A stretch of 64,000 bases of DNA from the NCBI RefSeq assembly GCF_030272615.1, contig NC_081412.1:666978352-667042351 (forward strand). The letters run 5' to 3'. The notes under the pieces were generated by a model. The model worked only from the letters and a program-made list of their open reading frames with translations, was not told the origin of the DNA and made no database searches. The DNA is from Cryptomeria japonica (Eukaryota; Streptophyta; Pinopsida; Cupressales; Cupressaceae). The position numbers and the translations under genes were made by a program. Below, piece after piece: positions 57,100 to 64,000 of this stretch. Each line of letters opens with the position of its first letter. Within the stretch, counting starts at the first letter, position 1.

Positions 57100-59639
57100 T
57101 GCTGTTTAATTACAATTCATCGCTATATCATATACTACAGTTCCTGTGATCTAATGTTTATACAAAATTTTGGATTTTCAGCCTTAGAAAAGTTCGAGTA
57201 TAGAGTCTATCATAGTATCGTTGTCTTTCTTTTACATTATATATACATTATGACTAGTATAGATATCTTAAATACATCTATCTAAAGAAAACTGATAGAT
57301 ATCAATTGAAACTATTTAATTTACCTTAAAATTATTTTATTCATTTTAAATTATATTTTTCTATTGATAATTCACATATAGTTTTTTTTAATTAAACTTT
57401 ATACTTCTTATCATTATTAAAAAAATATTGAAAATAAAAATTTATAAAATATATATATATATATTTTTTAAATATTGTAATTATGAAATGGTAGATATTT
57501 TTAAAATATCTTTGTTTTTATTTTATATTTATATATCAGGATTTATTTTGTTTTATATGGTGTTTATTTTTAAAATATTAAATTTATAATTAATATCAAT
57601 ATTTTGACTTGTGAATGGTTGTCAAATTTAAGATTAAAGATAAAAGTTAACATTAACACACTCATTCCATTTCACTCCACCCCTTGCCGCCATTGTAGAA
57701 TGTCTATCAGCATTAATGAACAACTATGATGTGATTGTGTAGGAAACTATTTTTAGTTCATGTTTATTTTTTAAGTTTAAAATGTATAGCAATGCTTGGA
57801 AATAAAATTGTTAAAAATTAAATATTAGGAAAATAATAAATAATAGATTGTTTAAAATAAAAGTATATAAAATTATTATATATAGGTGACTAGGGATGGA
57901 CAATTTTGATTCTGTTGGGGTTTTGTCTTGTGCATTCTTCATGTCATAATATATCTTATGAAGGTAGTTGGCTTTGTTAGTCCATATTTATTCCAATGTC
58001 TTTTAAGCTACCATGCTTGGAATAATTTTCTAACCCTTCAAAAGACCTCACTCTTTCATCACTCTATGATTGTTGATGTAGCTAGAGATTCAATTGTGCT
58101 TAACAATGACAACTATACTCAAGAGGCCTACAAATTTTTTCCCCAAGGTGTTCTATGATGTATGTCTATTGAAACACCCCCTATTGTACTTATTATTCCT
58201 AAATTTGCAATCTATATCATTGGTTAGAAAATTTTAATTTAATAGGATATTTTGTGGCGAGTGTCCCTTTTGAAAACATACTAAAATATTAGATTACCAA
58301 TCCCTAGGTCTTGCATAAAATTCACCTTAATGCCATAAAAGACCTTACCATTTTTTTAATTTATTTTTATTTGCTAAATGTCAAAGCCATCCTTAACATG
58401 ACCCCTAGTTTGTTTGTATTTTTTTTTTTCTTCTCAACTTGGACTAGAGGTTTCATTATCTTTAATGAGAAAACCTTGCATGTCTCTATGAGGTATAGGT
58501 TTTTGGTTTACTATTGAAACTTTTTGACAGTAGAAACATCTCTGGGCTCTATTGTGTGAATCAAATCAAAGAGAATTTTATCAACTTAACTTCAAAAGAG
58601 GGTATATGTATAAGTGGATGTTTCAAAGAATTTCAAGGAGACATGTGACATCTATTTACCCTTTTTTAATTGGACCAACTCTTATAATTTTTCTTGATTA
58701 TCAAATTGGTAAGCACCACTATGTAAGTTGAGTTACTCTATCTTTATATATTGTTTGAGTCAATGTTTTCTAGTTGAAAATGCCTCAATCAACATCAAGT
58801 GTCAAATTTCTTCTAAATCAACATCAAGTATCAAATTTCTTCTCAAACTTAGGTCATAATTTTTACAAAATATCAATGTCACAAGTTTCTTGCATCAGAT
58901 GTCATAGTTTCTCATGAAGAAGAATGTTTTACCTACTCAAAGTGTGTGGAATATTGTTATGTTTTGCTTGGATGAATTTACACATTAATTTTAAATGGTA
59001 AAAATAAATATCATTCATTGTTCACTTAGTGCACTAGAAGTAATTGTGTAATTCGAATAAAATTCACAAAAATATCTTAAATCATTTTATAAGGATGATT
59101 GTGTCTCCATTGGAGATTTGTTTGAGCTTGGATATTAAAATTCATTTACAAGGATGATCATGTCTCCATTTCATACAATTCGAAAAAACATAGTCTATAT
59201 TTCTTTTCGTTTGGGGGATATTAAAATGAAAACATCTCCATGAGAAGTTTGTGGAAATGATTAAATTGAAAGTTTGTTAAAGTTGTAACAAAATAAATTT
59301 AAGAGGGCTTTATAGGTTTAATATAAAAAATATGGCCAAGTTTCAAGTAAAGATATGAATTTGATCAAAAGATATGAAATTTCTTTTAAATATTAAAATA
59401 ATAATGTGAAGATTTTAATTAAAAAGTTATGAAATTATTTTGAATTATATCTTCATCAACATTATGGAAAGATTAAAGAACTTATTGGCTCTCTCAAATT
59501 TAATTTTTTGGTAATTATTATAAAGTCTTTTTAAAATCCCACAAGCTAATTTAAAGGAAATGTTAACGAGCTCTCAAAAAATTTCAAATGCCAAAATCAT
59601 CCTTTGATAAAAAATTTAAAAAATTAGAAAGATAAAAAG
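57100..59639. other. AT-rich intergenic stretch
   Basis: About 2.5 kb upstream of the TNL gene. Short ORFs (57928-58158, 58311-58517) have biased, low-complexity content and no recognisable motif. A duplicated phrase 'tcaacatcaagtgtcaaatttcttct' occurs at about 58791-58840. No transposon ends were identified. Confidence 0.45.
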
Positions 59640-60620
59640 GTCACCAGAATGTCTATGCATTTGGCATTGACTAGTGACAAAATTTCAATAAGGTGATGGT
59701 GAAGAATTGATATCCCTCACTAAGGATTGATAATTTGTTTGATTAGATGAGTAGAGCCAAGGTGTTCTTGAAGATTGATCTCAAGACTGAGTACCATCAA
59801 CATTGGATTCATGAGTCTAACATTCATCAGGCAATATTTTATAATTGTTATGGACACCATGTGACTTGATGGTGGTTCCATTTGGGTTGAAGAATGATTC
59901 TTTGTGGTCATGAGTTTGATGAATGGTGTATTGTACACATAGCTTAATCAATCTATCCATGTGTTTTTGGATGATATTTTGGTCTATTAGAGGATAATGG
60001 AGTATCATGAGGTCTTCTTGTACAAGGTTTTGCAATATCAAGGTTACCATTAACTTTATGGAAACTTGGTAAAGTGTGAGCTTTTCTAGAGTAAGGTAAT
60101 ATATATGGGTCATATTATCTCGAGTGAGTGCATCTCAATAGATCCCTTGAAGATTCAAGCTATTATGGAATGTTTCTAAGGTTAATAATTTCATGGGCTT
60201 GGTGAATTATTACCCTCAATTTTTGAGAGTTGTCTGTAGAGTACCTCTTCCTTTTAGTTGTTTTCAAAGAAAAGAGAAGAAGTTTATTTGGTTGGATTCA
60301 GTTGTTTGCATTGATGCATCGTTGAATGTTTTGGGGATGGTTCTTAGGTAGGAGGGCCATGTGATTCTTTATGGCTTATGTAAGGTCAATGACCATAACC
60401 TAAATTACCCCTCATGATTTCAAGTTAGCCACAATTGTCCATGCACTTATCCTATGGAGGTATTTTATTTTGGATCACTAATTTGAGCTTCATAACAACC
60501 ATCATAGTCTACAATATATATTTACTCCTTCAAACCTTAATCATTACATCAAAGAAAATGTGAACATTCTTATAGATGTCTTGAGAAAGATGAGACATGA
60601 GATCTCAATTTTGAGTTGTC
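59640..60620 (+). pseudogene. Decayed Ty3/gypsy RT-RNase H fragment ('gypsy-4')
   Basis: With frame changes the plus strand gives 'RIDNLFD.MSRAKVFLKIDL' (about 59725-59785), 'YHQHWI', 'VPFGLKND' (about 59877), the remains of a D-D box near 59960, 'YIWVILSRVSASQ.IP' (about 60105-60140, the 'GHIIS..GI..DP' motif), 'NNFMGLVNYYPQFL' (about 60185) and 'FKLATIVHALILWRYF' of the RNase H. Stops occur every few codons. It differs from gypsy-1 to -3 in sequence and is nearer the common Ty3 RT pattern (D-L-R-S-G-Y-H-Q). Confidence 0.6.
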
Positions 60621-60962
60621 AATGGCTCCAAACACTATGAAGTTCATTGTCTAGCCAATAAAATAATTGAAAGGATGAGATACAGACTTGGATAACTACA
60701 ACATGAAAATATGAACTTATATGCAAATCTCAAAATTAATTTCCTTAATGTGAAAAACCATGCATTGATCCTTCTTCTTAATAATGCCAAAAATTATCCT
60801 ACATATCATGCTTTATAACCCTATCTTAAATGTGAGCTTATACCAAAAAAGAAAACAAAATAACCATATAAACCAATAAATCAATCAATCAATAAAACAA
60901 TCAAAGGATGTGCCACAGGCTTGGATATGCTTATTTTGGATTAGGTCAACCTTGAAAAATTA

Positions 60963-61059
60963 TGTTGATGTTTTTCTCTAATGATTGTAGCGTGTGATTT
61001 GATCGTTGAATATCTTTTGTGAAAATTTAATTGAAGCCGACTTGATGTATATTCCTATT

Positions 61060-61134
<75 letters not shown>

Positions 61135-61706
61135 TCATATTATGCTTGACATATAAGAGAGATGTATGAGATGGACGAATTGTGATGAAGTGAGTGAAGA
61201 GTAATGTGGTAAACGATAAAGTGAGGAAGTTGTTGTTGAAGAAGGATAGATCTAGTGTGATAGTATTTTGGAACATGTAGATAGCAAAGTGATTTGCAAA
61301 TTACCTTAACTAGATCTACTAAAAATAATTGGTGTGTTGTCTACGCTTAACAAGAATTGATCCCATGCATATGTAGATGCAATTTTCTCAATTCATTTAT
61401 TTATTTTCTAGCAGTTAGTTGTTATAATACAAGTAGTGAGCCCTTTCGCAATCAACCTCTTTTGTAATCCCATACAATTAGATATATTATCTTCAGAATT
61501 AACCCTCTGTGCTTTTTCCCATTTTGGTTTTGCTCGTATAAAAATTTGGTGTCTCTCTTATGGTTGTGTATGTTGTGTATTTCACTTCTATTACATATTC
61601 TTTTCATGCTATTGATATCTAAGATCAAGAAAAGTTTCAGATTATCAGAGTGTTTTAATTCAGAAATACTGAGTCACCCCCTCTCAGTATTCTGATCTAC
61701 TCAACA
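60963..61706 (+). mobile_element. Possible copia-type LTR
   Basis: Bounded by TGTTGATG and TACTCAACA (inverted TGTTGA/TCAACA). Its right part has 'CTCTGTGCTTTTTCCCATTTTGG' and 'GAGTCACCCCCTCTCAG', reminiscent of the distal part of copia LTRs (compare 13346-14142). The flanks AATTA and CTATG do not match as a target duplication, so the borders are tentative. Confidence 0.4.
61063..61132. repeat. (AT)n microsatellite, about 70 bp
   Basis: The longest dinucleotide run of the window. The minus-strand frame crossing it (61055-61276, poly Tyr-Ile) is an artefact. Confidence 0.95.
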
Positions 61707-62439
61707 CTATGAACTTTTATAAAATGATCATATCTAGCCATATTGTTAAGATTTTATTTTATTTTTATTTATTTTAAATTTATTTTATTTGTTTAAAAAA
61801 TATTTTATTCTATTTAAAAAAATTTAAAATTATTTTATTAATTTATTTATTTACAAATAAAATTATATAAAGAAAATTAATTAAAAATAAAACAAATAAT
61901 ATAAATTAAAAAATATCTATTAAATAAATCAAATCAAATAATTTTAAAACTAAATAAAATAATTCAATACTCTAGCTAGATAACCAAAAAAATGAAAATA
62001 TCACTCTCTTTCTATTGAGCTTAACGTATGTATGTTAACTAGTTACTCTTTCTTTCCTTGCTACTAGTATAACATGTCATCTTTGACCTTTTCCTTTTGA
62101 TAGTTTTTTTGTTTTGTTTTTTTCTTTGTTTTTTTAATAATCTAAAGTCATGTTGTAAAGAGATTCACATTACTTTTTTAGAGTACCAAATTAATTTTTA
62201 TCAGTTCTAGTGTGAAATTGGAAAATTGTGGAATGGGAAGAAAGAGTTTATGATTTTTGTTCACCTAGGGACAATAAAATCACAAAAACATTTTTTTATT
62301 GAGATGTCACATAGTGTAAACTATGTTCTATTTTATCTAATGTTGTTCTACATAGTTTCTTGTGATTGTTGTGAAAATTGGAAAATTTATATAAACAATT
62401 TTTTTAACCTCTTACAAAATCAAAATTTATTCCATTCTT
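61707..62439. other. AT-rich stretch without gene
   Basis: Low-complexity sequence rich in ATTTTATTT / AAATAAAAT words (61740-61960), then ordinary AT-rich DNA. Nothing recognised apart from possible badly decayed copia-B integrase toward the right end. Confidence 0.4.
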
Positions 62440-63600
62440 TTCTATTATATATTTCCCATGGTTCTTTCAAAACCTTTCAAATTATTGGAATAAAACTCTC
62501 CACCACTATCAAATCTCAAAAACTCAACTTTTCCACTAGTCTAATTTTTAACAAAGGATAATCCTTAAAAAGACTAAAAACTTTAGATTTACTTCTATGA
62601 AAATACAAAAAAAATCTTCTATTATAATCATATATGAAAGAGATGAAGTACACAAATCTAGGTATCAAAGGAACATTAACAGGATCAAACACATCAGAGT
62701 GAATAGAGTTGAAAATCATAGAAGACTTATGTGAGCTAGACTAAAAAGAAACACAATATTATTTTCCATATATAGTATTCACAAAAATTGAAATCAGAAT
62801 TATAATCATCAAGGCCTTCAACAAGGTTCTATGACACTTTTCAAAAATGCAGCCTATTATTTGGTTCCACGACATATCTTTCTCTATATTGGTAGCTTCA
62901 TCTCCAAAGTATTGGTCCTCTTTGGTACACAAGAAGCATAACTAGTAAATGTAGAAATAATAGCATTCTTCTCTACATGATCTGATGATGAGGATGAATA
63001 ATCGAAAGTCATTTTATTGGACTTCATAGAAATACTATTGTACTATATCATGCATGCATCTAGCTTATACAGAGTGCCAATCTGGACACCCTTAGCAAGA
63101 ACCATATAACCTTTAGTCATCTTGCATCCTCCAATCGAAAGAAACAACCTGCACTCCCACATCACTCAACTTAATTGCTAAAATTAGGTTTCATGCCAAA
63201 CTAGTGATATGTAGGACACCATAAATTCCCTTAACTATACCATCAAGGAATAAGATCTTGTCTCTACCTTAATCAAGGACATTAAGGTGGTAATCATCAC
63301 AAAGATACACCTTCCTATTATTATATTCCTCATACTTTGAGAACCAATCTCTATGAGAGGTCATGTGGAAAGAGACACCTGAGTCGATCAACCACACATC
63401 TTCTAACACATGTATTAATAAGGATTCAACAAAATAATTAAAATCATCATGAGAAGATTTGTTAGAATTAGAATAAGAATTTTTCTTCTTTTTTCCTTCT
63501 CCTCTTTACATTCTTTCTAGAAATGATCAAATTTGTCACAAATTTGATACAATTGTAATGTTTCACGTTAGAAATTTTACCAAGAGATTTAGATCTCCAT
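62440..63600 (-). pseudogene. Ty1/copia remnant ('copia-B'): gag end, protease, integrase start
   Basis: Right to left: a nucleocapsid-like 'ICDKFDHF.KECKEEK' (about 63535-63490); the protease active site in 'VWLIDSGVSFHMTSHRDWF' (about 63400-63345, D-S-G); a linker with 'IYGVLHITSLA.NLILAIKL' (about 63220-63160); and the integrase start 'NSIHSDVFDPVNVP' and 'YFISFIYDYNRRFFLYF' (62719-62600), followed by the second catalytic motif F-D-S-G-G-E-F (about 62500). Stops and shifts are frequent. It ends before the RT. It differs from copia-A, so it is another family. Confidence 0.75.
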
Positions 63601-63745
63601 GGAGACATATTTTAATTTCTTGTCTCTATCCATAATTATCCAATGAAAAATGAAATATCCCAGACCAATTTTTTTCAATTTTTCAATTACAAAGAGTAAT
63701 GCAACACACATCCGTTAGGGTTAGCACTTAAACCAAAACGATGCA

Positions 63746-63962
63746 GAAAACAACTCTAGCCAAGAATGTACACCAGGATCTCGGGTTGGGCAAGGCATGA
63801 GCATATGGTCAGAGGGTCTTAAAGCATTTTGAAAGTAACTCTAACCAAGAATGTGCCCAAGACGGACTAACATATGGTCAGAGGATCTTGGTGCATGCTG
63901 AAAGCAACTCTAACCAAGAATGTGCCCAAGATGGACTAACATATGGTCAGAGGATCTTTACA
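63746..63962. repeat. Tandem repeat, 69-bp unit, about 2.9 copies
   Basis: Units start at 63746 (85 bp, diverged), 63831 (69 bp) and 63900 (63 bp to the break). The consensus core is 'ctctaaccaagaatgtgcccaaga(t/c)ggactaacatatggtcagaggatctt'. The last two units are nearly identical; the first carries an internal insertion. It lies upstream of copia-B in that element's orientation and could be its leader or LTR. Confidence 0.8.
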
Positions 63963-64000
63963 ATTACAACTGCTTAAAGGAAAACTCAACACCAAACATG

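Noticed and set aside
57928-58517. Two ORFs upstream of the TNL gene as possible small genes
   Set aside because: Hydrophobic low-complexity composition with T-runs, no motif, no codon signal and no conserved neighbour.
61055-61276. Minus-strand ORF with a poly Tyr-Ile C terminus
   Set aside because: It is a translation of the (AT)n microsatellite.
1-64000. CRISPR arrays, bacterial operons, rRNA or tRNA genes
   Set aside because: No regular short direct repeats with unique spacers, and no cloverleaf or rRNA-like blocks; the only tRNA-related signals are retroelement primer-binding sites.

Overview
The window looks like a stretch of conifer (gymnosperm) nuclear genome. It is AT-rich and made mostly of old, nested, decayed retroelements, with one apparently intact plant gene, a TIR-NBS-LRR (TNL) immune-receptor gene on the minus strand at 53413-56982. 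The TNL excludes a grass. The very long LTRs, the age of the insertions, the Tat-type Ty3 elements and the RNase H-bearing LINEs suit a conifer. This assignment is inference, since no species marker is present.

Layout. 1-6345: plus-strand L1-type LINE cut by the window edge (endonuclease, RT, zinc finger, RNase H), followed by an unexplained second coding module and the 3' UTR. 6346-8589: no gene. 8590-22480: plus-strand Tat-lineage Ty3 element ('gypsy-1') split by three younger insertions: a 1.0-kb TIR element (9431-10431), an inverted-repeat element (about 11485-12300) and a 6.6-kb LTR element (13346-19957). The last keeps a gag zinc-knuckle region but carries a 1,115-codon ORF of unknown function where pol should be.

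22697-41801: minus-strand Ty1/copia remnant ('copia-A') whose integrase is split by a 16-kb minus-strand Ty3 element ('gypsy-2', 25383-41407). gypsy-2 has unusually long LTRs (about 5 kb each), and each LTR holds a roughly 1,000-codon reading frame in the same sense as gag-pol. Its internal region encodes gag, protease, an extra RNase H placed before the RT, RT, a degenerate RNase H and an integrase with a complete DDE triad.

41802-53400: an LTR-like fragment, a possible retrocopy, a second Tat element ('gypsy-3', minus, 45130-49885) interrupted by two solo LTRs with recognisable target-site duplications, an AT-rich LTR-like stretch, a minus-strand LINE 3' end and AT-rich DNA. 53413-56982: the TNL gene, five inferred coding exons. 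57000-64000: gene-free AT-rich DNA, a badly decayed Ty3 RT fragment, a possible LTR, a copia remnant ('copia-B') and 69-bp tandem repeats at the right edge.

The most unusual signal is that three structurally different retroelements here (a LINE, a pol-less LTR element and a Ty3 element with giant LTRs) each carry an extra long coding module that is not a standard retroelement domain. All inserted elements look inactive. The stop codons that differ between the two gypsy-2 LTR copies are mostly C-to-T (or G-to-A) changes, as expected for long-methylated DNA.
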